From: Bradyrhizobium sp. KBS0727
GTDB lineage: Bacteria; Pseudomonadota; Alphaproteobacteria; Rhizobiales; Xanthobacteraceae
Direction: 5' to 3'
Assembly (NCBI RefSeq): GCF_005937885.2
Contig: NZ_CP042176.1
Location: forward strand, 2,351,501-2,415,500
DNA: 64,000 nucleotides
The notes beneath the pieces were generated by a model. It saw nothing but the letters and a program-made list of their open reading frames with translations. It was not told where the DNA came from and did no database searches. How positions within the stretch are numbered: the stretch's first letter is position 1; each line of letters opens with the position of its first letter. A program made the position numbers and the translations under genes. Positions 18,198 through 26,797 of this stretch are shown piece after piece.

Positions 18198-18950
18198 ATG
18201 GGCTTTTTCGAAAAGGGCGCCATTCGCATTCATTATCTGGAGGCGGGCTCTGGCTTCCCGCTGCTCCTGATCGCGGGCGGCGGATTGAACTCGACGATTG
18301 AAGGTATCACCGGCGCCTATCCGCCGTTCAACGCCATGGAAGAGTTCAAGAGCGAACACCGCTGCGTTGCCTTCGACCTGCGCAACGCGCCACCCGGCAA
18401 ATCAACTGGCCCGCTCGAGATCGACCGTCCCTGGGATTCCCATACCGATGACCAGTTGGCGCTGATGGATCACCTCGGCATCGACAGGTTCATGGTGCTG
18501 GGTTTTTGCATCGGCGGCCCGCTGATCTGGAATCTGCTCAAGCGCGCGCCGAACCGCGTCGTCGCCGGCGTGCTGGTGCAGCCGTCGGGCTCGCGCCCGG
18601 AAATGCGCGACCTGTTCTACCAGAACAACATCAAGGGCTGGGCGCCGCAGTTGCTCGCGCAGCGGCCCGACCTCACGATGGAGCAGGCCGAAAAATTCCT
18701 GACCAAAATGTACCGCACCGATCCCGACTTCGTGTTCACCGTGACACGGGATTTCGTCCGCAACTGCCAGACGCCGGTCTTGGTGCTGCCCGACGACGTC
18801 CCGGCGCATCCCTACGACGTCGCCATGGAAACCGCGATGCTGGCGCCGAACGCCGAAGTCAGCCTGTTTCCGTGGAAGGAGCCGAAAGAGCGGATTCCGC
18901 TCGCGGTGCGCCAGATCCGTTCATTCCTGCGCGCACACCGGCCGGCCTAG
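18198..18950 (+). CDS. Alpha/beta hydrolase with a cysteine at the nucleophile elbow
   Basis: A 250-residue alpha/beta-fold hydrolase. The oxyanion region is IAGGGLNS (about 25-32). The nucleophile elbow reads GFCIGG (102-107), so Cys104 replaces the usual serine, as in dienelactone hydrolases. The expected downstream Asp and His are harder to place; the protein ends soon after SLFPWKEPKERIP, and no clear late GH motif is visible. ATG 18198 was chosen over longer readings because AGGGAAGA lies just upstream. Its TAG stop shares the bases CTAG with the stop of the convergent flavin reductase gene. The substrate is unknown. Confidence 0.8.
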   Translation: MGFFEKGAIRIHYLEAGSGFPLLLIAGGGLNSTIEGITGAYPPFNAMEEFKSEHRCVAFDLRNAPPGKSTGPLEIDRPWDSHTDDQLALMDHLGIDRFMVLGFCIGGPLIWNLLKRAPNRVVAGVLVQPSGSRPEMRDLFYQNNIKGWAPQLLAQRPDLTMEQAEKFLTKMYRTDPDFVFTVTRDFVRNCQTPVLVLPDDVPAHPYDVAMETAMLAPNAEVSLFPWKEPKERIPLAVRQIRSFLRAHRPA

Positions 18951-19567
18951 GCCGAGGTCTTCGCGCCGCCGGCGGGTGGAAACACCACGCGGTCATCGGT
19001 GCGGCAATAGCGGTCGGCGAACATGCGGCCGATCGGGTGATAGCGCTCCATGTGCACGCGCATGGCGTCACGGTCCCACAGATCGTCGCGGATATGGAAC
19101 TGGATGCCTTCGCCCATGATCAGCATGCGGTCGCCGTTGACGTCGATGGTCTTCCAGGTCCTGCACTCCATCGCAAACGGCGCGTCGGCGAGCCGCGGCA
19201 CCGCGATTTTGGTCGAGGGCGCCAGCTTCAATTTGAGATAATCCGGCTCGCCGATGTCGGGCGGAAAATCACCGCTGGATTCATGCATCGCCAGCGCCAG
19301 GGGCTCGTCGGTCAGATTGACCACGAATTCGCCTGACCGTTCGATGTTGATCTGGGTGTCCTTGGCGCGGCCGTCGGGGCGGCGGTTGGCGGCGAACATG
19401 CAGAGCGGCGGATCCTCGCAGAACACGTTGAAGAAACTGAACGGTGCGGCGTTGACCACACCGGATGGCCCCACCGTCGTCACCCACGCGATCGGCCGCG
19501 GCAGCACGAACGACGCCAGCACCTTGTAACGCTCGCGGGGCTTGAGGTCCGAGGGGGCGTATTGCAT
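18947..19567 (-). CDS. Flavin reductase-like, FMN-binding split-barrel protein
   Basis: A 206-residue protein with the flavin reductase-like/split-barrel signature: LPRPIAWVTTVGPSGVVNAA followed by PFSFFNVFCEDPPLCMF and a KDTQINIERSGEFVVNL segment. Family members bind FMN and often supply reduced flavin to a monooxygenase, though many longer ones have other roles. Genes on either side point to oxidation chemistry, but no dedicated partner monooxygenase is adjacent. It ends tail-to-tail with the hydrolase, with a four-base overlap. Confidence 0.85.
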   Translation of the reverse strand: MQYAPSDLKPRERYKVLASFVLPRPIAWVTTVGPSGVVNAAPFSFFNVFCEDPPLCMFAANRRPDGRAKDTQINIERSGEFVVNLTDEPLALAMHESSGDFPPDIGEPDYLKLKLAPSTKIAVPRLADAPFAMECRTWKTIDVNGDRMLIMGEGIQFHIRDDLWDRDAMRVHMERYHPIGRMFADRYCRTDDRVVFPPAGGAKTSA

Positions 19568-19607
19568 GGAGCTCTCGCGGTAGGGGCAAAGAGGGCCTGA
19601 GTTCTTC

Positions 19608-19686
19608 CGTCATTGCGAGCGAAGCAATCCATAGCGCCGCGTATGTAGGCATGGATTGCTTCGTCGCTTTGCTCCTCGCAATGACG
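19608..19686. repeat. Palindromic element, CGTCATTGCGAGC family
   Basis: It has ends CGTCATTGCGAGCGAAGC and CGCAATGACG, with the inner pair GAAGCAATCCAT / ATGGATTGCTTC. It sits between two genes read in the same (minus) direction, upstream of the flavin reductase start. Confidence 0.85.
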
Positions 19687-19713
19687 GTTGTGTCGGCCTT
19701 TGCGAAACAAACC

Positions 19714-20988
19714 CTACGGCATGCTCAGTTCATGCCGGCCAACCACCATCCAGTGCACTTCATCCGGACCGTCGGCGAAGCGCAGATGGCGGACGTCCTG
19801 GTACATCTCGCCGAGCGGGCTCCACTGCGAAATGCCGGTGGCGCCGTGCATCTGGATCGCCTGGTCGATGATCTTGCAGGTGCGCTCCGGCACCATGGCT
19901 TTCACCATGCTGACCCAGATCCGCGCTTCCTTGTTGCCGAGCACGTCCATGGCTTTCGCCGCCTTCAGCACCATCAGCCGCATCGCCTCGATCTCGCAGC
20001 GCGCCTGCGCGATAATCTGCAGGTTGCCGCCGAGATGGGCGATCTTCTTGCCGAAGGCTTCGCGGGTGAGGCCGCGCGACACCATCAGGTCGAGCGCCTT
20101 CTCCGCCTTGCCGATCGTGCGCATGCAGTGATGAATGCGGCCCGGTCCGAGCCGGACCTGCGAAATTTCAAAGCCGCGGCCTTCGCCGAGCAGCATGTTT
20201 TCCTTCGGCACGCGGCAATTGTTGAAGCGCAGGTGCATGTGGCCGCGCGGCGCGTGGTCGTGGCCGAACACGTGCATCGGTCCGAGGATCTCGACGCCGG
20301 GGGTGTCGATCGGCACCAGGATCTGCGACTGCTGCTTGCTGGGCGGCGCATCGGGATTGGTCTTCACCATCACGATCATGATCTTGCAGCGCGGATCGCC
20401 GGCGCCGGAGATGTAATATTTCTCGCCGTTGATCACCCATTCGTCGCCGACGAGTTTGGCGGATGTCGAAATATTCTTGGCGTCGGAGGAGGCGACATTG
20501 GGCTCGGTCATCGCATAGGCCGAGCGGATCTCGCCGGCCAACAGCGGCTTCAGCCACTTTTCCTTCTGCGCCTTGGTGCCGACGCGCTCCAGCACTTCCA
20601 TGTTGCCGGTGTCGGGCGCCGAGCAGTTCATGGTCTCCGAAGCCAGCGGGTTTTTCGCGAGCTCTACCGCGATATAGGCGTAGTCGAGATTCTTCAGGCC
20701 CTGGCCGGTCTCGTCGTCGGGCAGGAAGAAGTTCCAGAGGCCTTCTTCCTTGGCCTTGTCCTTGGCCTTCTGCAGCACTTCGAGCTGAGCCGGCGTGAAG
20801 CTCCAGCGATCGGTCTTTTTCTCGCCGTGCTTGAGGAACTCGACCGACATCGGGTCGACGGTTTCGCGGATGAACTTCTTGACGTGCTCGTACAGCGGAC
20901 GAACCTCGTCCGACATCCGCAAATCGTTCAGTTCCTCGCCGGGATTGAGGTTGTAGGTCGTGGTTCGCGGGATATAGGCGTGTTTCAT
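19714..20988 (-). CDS. Acyl-CoA dehydrogenase family protein
   Basis: A 424-residue flavoprotein of the ACAD10/11-like branch. It would oxidise an acyl-CoA at the alpha-beta position and pass electrons to ETF. Features are the FAD-binding segment YAMTEPNVASSDAKNI, the WVINGEKYYISGAG strand, the RLGPGRIHHCMRTIG helix, and the C-terminal QMHGATGISQWSPL segment with RFADGPDEVHWMVVGRHEL. ATG 20988 is preceded by GGGAGGA. No substrate can be assigned; 3'-neighbours (flavin reductase) are split off by a palindromic element. Confidence 0.9.
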   Translation of the reverse strand: MKHAYIPRTTTYNLNPGEELNDLRMSDEVRPLYEHVKKFIRETVDPMSVEFLKHGEKKTDRWSFTPAQLEVLQKAKDKAKEEGLWNFFLPDDETGQGLKNLDYAYIAVELAKNPLASETMNCSAPDTGNMEVLERVGTKAQKEKWLKPLLAGEIRSAYAMTEPNVASSDAKNISTSAKLVGDEWVINGEKYYISGAGDPRCKIMIVMVKTNPDAPPSKQQSQILVPIDTPGVEILGPMHVFGHDHAPRGHMHLRFNNCRVPKENMLLGEGRGFEISQVRLGPGRIHHCMRTIGKAEKALDLMVSRGLTREAFGKKIAHLGGNLQIIAQARCEIEAMRLMVLKAAKAMDVLGNKEARIWVSMVKAMVPERTCKIIDQAIQMHGATGISQWSPLGEMYQDVRHLRFADGPDEVHWMVVGRHELSMP

Positions 20989-21287
20989 GGATTATTCCTC
21001 CCATTTGCGCAGATCGTTTGTCTGCGGGCGCGCGCTCGGCTCGTTGGCCGGCAATGTAGACGCCGGGGAGGGACTTGTACAAGCATGCGCCGTAGCGCAT
21101 TTTTCTTCTGGGGGAATATGACCGCTGGTCCCGAATGCTGGGAATACAGGCCCGCCGAACGCATCGGGAACGATCCAAAAAAGATTGCGCACAACGTGCA
21201 CACACCTAGCCCTCGCCGACCGGCTGGCGCATGAATGGCCGGCTGTGAGGCGATGCTGACAACAGATTGCAATGGGAGAGATTTCTG
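20989..21287. other. Shared upstream region with two small palindromes
   Basis: This divergent region carries the promoters of the acyl-CoA dehydrogenase and nitronate monooxygenase-like genes. It contains a perfect 10-bp palindrome CTTGTACAAG at 21074-21083 and, next to it, ATGCGC-CGTA-GCGCAT at 21085-21100 followed by T residues. Either could be an operator for a local repressor; no regulator gene is next to it. Confidence 0.35.
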
Positions 21288-22289
21288 ATGAAGACGGCCA
21301 TCACCGAATTGTTCAACATCAAGCATCCGATCATTCAGGGTGGAATGCACTATGTCGGCTTCGCCGAGCTCGCCGCCGCGGTCTCCAATGCCGGCGGCCT
21401 CGGTATCATCACCGGACTGACGCAGCGCACCCCCGAATTGCTCGCCAAGGAAATTGCCAAGTGTCACGACATGACGGACAAGCCGTTCGGAGTGAACCTG
21501 ACCTTTCTGCCTGCGTTCACCGCGCCGCCCTATCCGGAATATATCGCCGCGATCAAAGAGGGCGGTATCAAGGCGGTCGAAACCGCCGGCCGCAGCCCCG
21601 AGCAGTACATGCCGGCGCTGAAGGCCGCCGGCATCAAGGTCATTCACAAATGCACCTCGGTCCGTCACTCGCTCAAGGCCGAGCAGATCGGCTGTGACGC
21701 CGTCAGCGTCGACGGTTTCGAATGCGGCGGTCATCCCGGCGAGGACGACATCCCGAACATGATCCTGCTGCCGCGCGCCGCGGACGAGCTGAAGATCCCG
21801 TTCGTGGCGTCGGGCGGCATGGCCGACGCGCGCAGCCTGGTCGCCGTGCTCGCCATGGGCGCGCAGGGCATGAACATGGGCACGCGCTTCATGGCCACCA
21901 AAGAGGCGCCGATCCACGACAACGTCAAGAAGGCGCTGGTGGCGGCGTCCGAACTCGACACGCGGCTGGTGATGCGCGCCATCCGCAATACCGAGCGGGT
22001 GTTGAAGAATGCCGCCGTCGACCATCTGCTCGAGATCGAGCGCGAGAAGGGCGCCAAGCTGAAGATCGACGACATCCACGACCAGGTCGCGGGCGTCTAT
22101 CCGAAGGTCATGATCGAGGGCCAGATGGATGCCGGCGCCTGGAGCTGCGGCCTGGTCGCGGGATTGATCCACGACATTCCGACCGTCAAGGAACTGATCG
22201 ATCGCATCATGACGGAGGCCGAGCAGTTGATCCGGGGCCGGCTCACTGGCCTCCTCGACGACGACACGCTGTCGAAGAAAGTGGCTTGA
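21288..22289 (+). CDS. Nitronate monooxygenase-like FMN protein (2-nitropropane dioxygenase family)
   Basis: A 333-residue TIM-barrel flavoprotein. The N-terminus KHPIIQGGMHYVGFAELAAA and the phosphate-binding SGGMADARSLVAVLAMGAQG strand are standard for the family; the central GCDAVSVDGFECGGHPGED carries the position of the catalytic histidine-like residue (H in GGHPGE). Members oxidise nitronates, but many act on other CoA-linked or quinone substrates. ATG 21288 is supported by GGGAGAG seven bases upstream; a TTG at 21267 is less likely. A decayed relative is at 9.9 kb. Confidence 0.88.
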   Translation: MKTAITELFNIKHPIIQGGMHYVGFAELAAAVSNAGGLGIITGLTQRTPELLAKEIAKCHDMTDKPFGVNLTFLPAFTAPPYPEYIAAIKEGGIKAVETAGRSPEQYMPALKAAGIKVIHKCTSVRHSLKAEQIGCDAVSVDGFECGGHPGEDDIPNMILLPRAADELKIPFVASGGMADARSLVAVLAMGAQGMNMGTRFMATKEAPIHDNVKKALVAASELDTRLVMRAIRNTERVLKNAAVDHLLEIEREKGAKLKIDDIHDQVAGVYPKVMIEGQMDAGAWSCGLVAGLIHDIPTVKELIDRIMTEAEQLIRGRLTGLLDDDTLSKKVA

Positions 22290-22313
22290 GGGTTAGACCG
22301 AAAGCAATCTTTC

Positions 22314-22425
22314 CGTCATGGCCGGGCAGCAGCGCGAAGCGCGTCTTCGCGCTAGATGTCCCGGCCATCTACGTCTTCCTTGCTGCGCGAAGACGTGGAT
22401 GCCCGGGACAAGCCCGGGCATGACG
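22314..22425. repeat. Palindromic element, CGTCATGCCCGGG family
   Basis: The left end CGTCATGGCCGGGCAGC and the right end GCCCGGGCATGACG are inverted, with an inner GAAGCGCGTCTTCGCG hairpin. It lies between convergent genes. Confidence 0.8.
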
Positions 22426-22472
22426 GAGTAGATGCGGCGTTCGCCAACCCATCGAGCTCGACGTGCGCCGAA

Positions 22473-23309
22473 CTACGGCAGCGGCATTCCTCTATTGAAA
22501 CCAATCAGGTTGCTGGTATCGACCGGCTGGAGATCGCTGACCGTGCTGTCGCCCAGAAACGCGTCGAGTGCGGACTGGATCGCTTCCTTGGCCTTCTCCG
22601 GGCCGCGATCGCTCATCCAGGTGTGCTGATATTTGGTATGCACGATGTCGATGCCGTCGGCCTTGGCCTGCGCAGGCGTCGGCAGCACGCCGGGATCGGT
22701 CTGGAAGTGCGGATCCTCCGAACGGAACGAAAGAATCTTCATCCTGTCGCTGAGCACGAAGGGCACGCGCAGATTGTCCAGGGTGACGACTTTTGCCGTC
22801 AGGTCCGGATGCTGTTTGGCGAAATACATCGCGGTGTCGCCGCCGTTGGAGTGGCCGACCAGCGTCAGGTGATCGAAATCCGCGTTCGGATGAAGTTTCT
22901 TCAACCGGTCGATCGCAAACAGGATGTTGGCTTCGCCTTTCTCGTAGACCTCGAGCCGGCCGACATAGGGCATGCCGATCTTGGTCACGAGCGGCGGGTC
23001 GCCCGGGATATCCTGCTGGATGCTGACAACCAAATATCCCCGCGCTGCGAAGACGTTGGCGAGAAATGAATACTCGGTGTTTCGCACGGTGTTGCCGTTG
23101 GAGATGATGGCCACCGGAAGCTTCCAGTAACCGGCATTGGCCTTCATCTCGTAATCGCTACGCACGGCGACATCGACCGGGACCGGCCGCTGTCGCGCCT
23201 GGTCGAACAGGTCGATGGTTTCGTGCCGGATGCCCCATTTGCTGATGGCATAGTATTGCGCGCCGACAACGGCACACAGACACGCCAGAACTGTTAGCCC
23301 GCGCCTCAT
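22473..23309 (-). CDS. Secreted alpha/beta hydrolase
   Basis: A 278-residue hydrolase with an N-terminal signal peptide or anchor (residues 1-19, RRGLTVLACLCAVVGA). The nucleophile elbow GHSNGG puts Ser154 in the active site, with a wide PAF-acetylhydrolase/chlorophyllase-like layout (early ISNGNTVRNTEYSFLANV lid region). It probably acts on an ester outside the cytoplasm. A catalytic His is plausible in the HTKYQHTWMSD segment near residue 230. It has no evident operon partner. Confidence 0.75.
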   Translation of the reverse strand: MRRGLTVLACLCAVVGAQYYAISKWGIRHETIDLFDQARQRPVPVDVAVRSDYEMKANAGYWKLPVAIISNGNTVRNTEYSFLANVFAARGYLVVSIQQDIPGDPPLVTKIGMPYVGRLEVYEKGEANILFAIDRLKKLHPNADFDHLTLVGHSNGGDTAMYFAKQHPDLTAKVVTLDNLRVPFVLSDRMKILSFRSEDPHFQTDPGVLPTPAQAKADGIDIVHTKYQHTWMSDRGPEKAKEAIQSALDAFLGDSTVSDLQPVDTSNLIGFNRGMPLP

Positions 23310-23436
23310 CGTTTCCGTCCCAAATCAATCTACTTCAAGATGTGGTGACTTAACGCGCGGACGGCCATTCCGGATGCCCCTCGACGGACATTAAATTTAA
23401 GAAAGCGTGCGGGGGCAGGGGAACCTATCCGTGCTT

Positions 23437-23533
23437 CGTAGGGTAGGCGTAGCCGTAACCCACCATTTTCGCCGCGGGAGAGCCGCGGGAGAGAGGAGAG
23501 GTGGGTTACGCCTTGCGGCCAACCCACCCCACG
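23437..23533. repeat. Palindromic element, CGTAGGGTGGGC family (diverged copy)
   Basis: The ends CGTAGGGTAGGCGTAGCCG and CAACCCACCCCACG are imperfect inverted copies, with an inner GTAACCCACC / GGTGGGTTAC pair. It is adjacent to the 3' end of the VOC gene. Confidence 0.75.
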
Positions 23534-23536
23534 AAG

Positions 23537-23914
23537 TCAGCTCATCCGGTGCATCGCGCAGATCTTGTTGCCGTCTGGATCGCGCAAGTAGGCCAAATAC
23601 AGTTTGCCCGCGGCACCCTCGCGCACGCCGGGCGGATCTTCGCAAGGCGTCGCGCCATGGGCGATGCCCGCCGCGTGCCAGGCGTCGGCTTGCTCGGGCG
23701 AGTTGGCGGCAAAGCCGATGGTGCCGCCATTGGCAAAGGTCGCCGGCTCGCCGTTGATCGGTTTCGACACCGAAAACGTGCCTGTTTTGGTGAAGTAGAA
23801 AATACGGTGGCGGTCCACCTTGGCGGGCCGGACGTCGAGCGTGCCGAGCAGCGCGTCATAAAACGTCTTGGCCCTTTCCAGGTCGTTGGTGCCGATCATG
23901 ACATGCGAAAACAT
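23537..23914 (-). CDS. VOC family protein (glyoxalase/dioxygenase fold)
   Basis: A 125-residue single-unit vicinal-oxygen-chelate protein: HVMIGTNDLERAKTFYDALL at the N-terminus and a C-terminal YLAYLRDPDGNKICAMHR strand. The pattern of His near residue 4 and a late acidic or histidine ligand is only partly present, so metal binding is uncertain. Such small VOC proteins include glyoxalase, antibiotic-binding and unknown types; no specific role is supported. Confidence 0.8.
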   Translation of the reverse strand: MFSHVMIGTNDLERAKTFYDALLGTLDVRPAKVDRHRIFYFTKTGTFSVSKPINGEPATFANGGTIGFAANSPEQADAWHAAGIAHGATPCEDPPGVREGAAGKLYLAYLRDPDGNKICAMHRMS

Positions 23915-24233
23915 TCTTCATTTCCTCTCGATTATTCCCGGACGTTTGATGTTGGCCGGGTAACGGCCCTGAGCGGCGCCGCAAATCGACGCTAGCAGCG
24001 CCGCTTCGATTACGGAAGCCGAGCGCGGTGCTCAAACGTGACATGCGAATGGGCAGATCGGCTCGGCACGCGACCCGCGCTGCCGCCAGGCAAGGCAGAC
24101 CGCCTGCCGCAGCGGCAGTCCGGCGGTAACGCCTTGTTGACCAAGCGGTTTTCGTCGGGCTGCCATTCCCGAACGGCGCTTGTGCAATGCAGCAAAAATC
24201 GTACAAGGGACGCTGATCCGCAAAGGAATTTTA
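23915..24233. other. Intergenic region, no gene seen
   Basis: This is the divergent upstream region of the VOC and exporter genes. I see no conserved coding frame, RNA gene or strong palindrome. AAAGGA at 24222-24227 is the likely ribosome-binding site of the exporter. Confidence 0.4.
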
Positions 24234-25484
24234 GTGTCCGATATCAATGCCGACGCCTGGGTGTCCTCAGGCCACCGCCCGATGGGCTTTCCCGAATTCG
24301 TCGTCGTGATCGCCTCGATCATGGCGCTCAATCCGCTGGCGATGGACATGATGCTGCCGGCGCTGCCGAACATCGGCTCGGCATTCCACATCACCGTCGC
24401 CAATCGCCCGCAAATGGTGCTGTCGACGTTCCTGCTCGGCTTCGGCGTCGGCCAGTTCGTGATGGGACCGCTATCCGACCGGTTCGGCCGCCGCCCGGTG
24501 CTGATCGGGGGCATGACGGTCTATTGTATTGCCAGCCTGCTCGCGATCGCGGCGCCCTCCTTCGAGACCTTGTTGCTGGCGCGTGCGCTGCAGGGGCTCG
24601 GTACCTCGGCCACCCGCGTCATCGCCGTTTCGATCGTTCGCGACTGCTATGCCGGCCGCCGGATGGCGAGCGTGATGTCGCTGGCGATGATGGTCTTCAT
24701 CGCCGTTCCCGTCATTGCGCCTTCGTTCGGTCAGGCCGTGATGCTGCTGACGCAGTGGCGCGGCATCTTCATCGTGCTGATGCTCTACGGTGTGGCCGCC
24801 CTGATCTGGAGCGCGCTGCGGATGCCGGAGACGCTGCCGGTTTCCGAACGCAAGTCGATCGCGATCCCCGAGGTGCTCGGCGCGTTTCGCCAGACCGTGA
24901 CCAACCGCCAGACCATCGGTTATGCGCTCGCGGCCGGATGTGTGCAGGGCTCGCTGTTCGCCTTCGTGTTCTCGTCGCAGCAGATATTCACCGAGATCTT
25001 TCACCTCGGGCACTATTTTCCGCTGGCATTCGCCGCGGTCGCGGTGGGCGTCGCCGTGGCGGGATTCCTCAATGCCAAGATCGTCGGCCGGGTCGGCATG
25101 CGCGTGATGTCGCATACCGCGCTGGTCACCTTCGTGGCCGTCGCGGGGATCATGTTTGTTACCGCCAGAATGCAGATGCTGTCGTTCGCGCCGTTCATGG
25201 TGCTGGCGGCCCTGATGATGTTCGCCTTCGGGCTGATGATGGCCAACTTCACCGCGCTGGCGATGGAGCCGCAGGGACATATCGCCGGCACCGCGTCGTC
25301 GCTCTACGGATCGATCACGACGCTGCTCGGCATCGGCATCGGCACGACGATCGGCCAACATTACGACGGCACGCTGCTGCCGTTCACGACCGGCTTCTTC
25401 CTCTGCACGCTTTCGGCGCTCGCCGTCGTGCTGGTGGTGGAAAAGGGCCGGCTGTTCAAGGCGCACAAGTTCGTCGTGAGCTAG
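24234..25484 (+). CDS. MFS exporter, Bcr/CflA (drug resistance) type
   Basis: A 416-residue 12-helix transporter. The TM1 segment is followed by the acidic motif ALNPLAMDMMLPALPNIG, and the loop motif GPLSDRFGRRPVLIGG between helices 2 and 3 is the MFS hallmark; FLLGFGVGQFVMG matches Bcr/CflA proteins, which export bicyclomycin, chloramphenicol or cysteine-type compounds. GTG 24234 was chosen because AAAGGA lies six bases upstream; an in-frame TTG further up has no site. Its stop overlaps the stop of the convergent pseudogene by four bases. Confidence 0.88.
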   Translation: MSDINADAWVSSGHRPMGFPEFVVVIASIMALNPLAMDMMLPALPNIGSAFHITVANRPQMVLSTFLLGFGVGQFVMGPLSDRFGRRPVLIGGMTVYCIASLLAIAAPSFETLLLARALQGLGTSATRVIAVSIVRDCYAGRRMASVMSLAMMVFIAVPVIAPSFGQAVMLLTQWRGIFIVLMLYGVAALIWSALRMPETLPVSERKSIAIPEVLGAFRQTVTNRQTIGYALAAGCVQGSLFAFVFSSQQIFTEIFHLGHYFPLAFAAVAVGVAVAGFLNAKIVGRVGMRVMSHTALVTFVAVAGIMFVTARMQMLSFAPFMVLAALMMFAFGLMMANFTALAMEPQGHIAGTASSLYGSITTLLGIGIGTTIGQHYDGTLLPFTTGFFLCTLSALAVVLVVEKGRLFKAHKFVVS

Positions 25485-25738
25485 GCCTCGGCGCGCTTCG
25501 ATTTAGAGGCCTGCGGAGAGACCAATGGCCCCATGCGGGCATATACCTCTTTCGGCACGCCGTACTGCCGCATCATGCGTGCGCTGTCGTTGAAACCGCA
25601 GGCTTCGCGTTGCGCGACGAACAGCCAGAGCGCATAGCCGGCCTGTTCGACGAGCTTGCGGCGGGTTTCGCGATCGGAATCGGCCGTCCTCGGACAGGCG
25701 GCAAGCGCCGCCAGCGCGCGAAGGCGGAAGCAATCCAG
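25481..25738 (-). pseudogene. 5'-truncated small gene (resembles a DUF6665-type protein)
   Basis: An open frame of 85 codons on the minus strand ends at TAG 25481-25483 but has no ATG, GTG or TTG start before an in-frame TAG at its upstream edge. The translation contains a sensible, charged helical sequence, YALWLFVAQREACGFNDSAR then MMRQYGVPKEVYARMGP, that looks like the C-terminal part of a small alphaproteobacterial protein I recall as DUF6665. The first part is missing exactly where a palindromic element begins (25727). I infer loss of the 5' end by insertion or deletion at that element. The family name is from memory and uncertain. Confidence 0.55.
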
Positions 25739-25787
25739 CTATCTGTTATGCCGCGCGATGGATTGCTTCGCTGGCGCTCGCAATGAC
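25727..25787. repeat. Palindromic element, CGTCATTGCGAGC family (short copy)
   Basis: GAAGCAATCC (25727-25736) pairs with GGATTGCTTC (25760-25769), followed by CGCTCGCAATGACG. The left outer arm of the family is missing, and the truncated small gene begins inside the inner arm. Confidence 0.75.
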
Positions 25788-25825
25788 GTGGATAGAGTAG
25801 GCGCGTCGCCGCTACGACCGAATCC

Positions 25826-26605
25826 TCAAAACGCCGTATAGCCGCCGTCGATCACAAAAGTATCCGCCGTATGATACGACGATGCCTTGCTCATGATGTA
25901 GACCGCGATGCCGCCGAAATCCGTGGGTTCGCCGAAGCGGCGCACCGGAATGCGCGGCATCACGTTGGCGACGAACTTGTCGTTGGCCATGATGCCAGCG
26001 GTCATGTCGCTCTTGATCCAGCCCGGCAGAATGGCATTGGCGGTGACGCCGTAGCGCGCCAACTCGACGGCGAGCGCGCGGCACAGCGCATTCAGCGCGG
26101 CCTTGGTGCCGGCATAGTGCTCGTTGCGCGCGGTGCCGAACAGCGAAGCGAGGCTCGAGGTTGCGACCAGCCGGCCGAACTTGTCGCCGGCCTCGGCGCG
26201 CTCGGTCATGTGGCGGGCGGCGACCTGGAATACGTGAAAGACGCCGTCGAGATTGGTCGCGAACATCTTGCGCCACTCTTCCTCGGTGCGGTCGATGAAG
26301 GCACGCCGTCCGCCGCCGCCGATGCCGGCATTGGCAAAGCAGCCGTCGACCCGGCCAAATTTGTCGAGGGTGGCTTTCATCGCGGCCTTCACCGAAGCCG
26401 GATCGGAGACGTCGCAGATCTGCGTGTCGACCTTGCCGGTGCCGGAAGCCATGGTCGCCGCCGCGCTCTTGTTTTTGTCGGCGTTGCGGCCCCAGATCGA
26501 GACGTTGCAGCCTTCGGCGTGCAGCGCCTGCGCGATGCCGAGGCCGATGCCACCGTTTCCGCCGGTGATGACCGCCGTGCGGCCGGTGAGGTCGAAGATG
26601 CTCAT
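25826..26605 (-). CDS. Short-chain dehydrogenase/reductase
   Basis: A 259-residue classical SDR using NAD(P)H. The cofactor loop TGGNGGIG is at residues 14-21, ANAG near 91-94, catalytic Ser at 150/151, and the Tyr164-Lys168 pair (YAGTK). The conserved PGW in ILPGWIKSDMT follows. ATG 26605 was chosen because AAGGGAT precedes it; an upstream in-frame start would add a poorly conserved extension. It would oxidise or reduce an alcohol/ketone, and its position beside acyl-CoA genes allows a 3-hydroxyacyl-CoA role. Confidence 0.9.
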   Translation of the reverse strand: MSIFDLTGRTAVITGGNGGIGLGIAQALHAEGCNVSIWGRNADKNKSAAATMASGTGKVDTQICDVSDPASVKAAMKATLDKFGRVDGCFANAGIGGGGRRAFIDRTEEEWRKMFATNLDGVFHVFQVAARHMTERAEAGDKFGRLVATSSLASLFGTARNEHYAGTKAALNALCRALAVELARYGVTANAILPGWIKSDMTAGIMANDKFVANVMPRIPVRRFGEPTDFGGIAVYIMSKASSYHTADTFVIDGGYTAF

Positions 26606-26797
26606 ATTGATATCCCTTCGGTATTCCCTTGGGTGTTTCCATTTGGTGCGGCGCGCGTTAGTCACTGCGTCCAGTGGCGGGCACGTGTTCAGGGGCAACC
26701 ATGGACAAGGCCATCCAGAAAATCAAATATGGGCCGAGACATCAAATCTGCCTATCGCGCCCAAAAATAGCGCGTAAACGCAACTCACGAGGAAACA

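Noticed and set aside
25503..25733. A 76-codon arginine-rich frame on the minus strand
   Set aside because: It is out of frame with the more protein-like truncated gene in the same place and has no conserved pattern.
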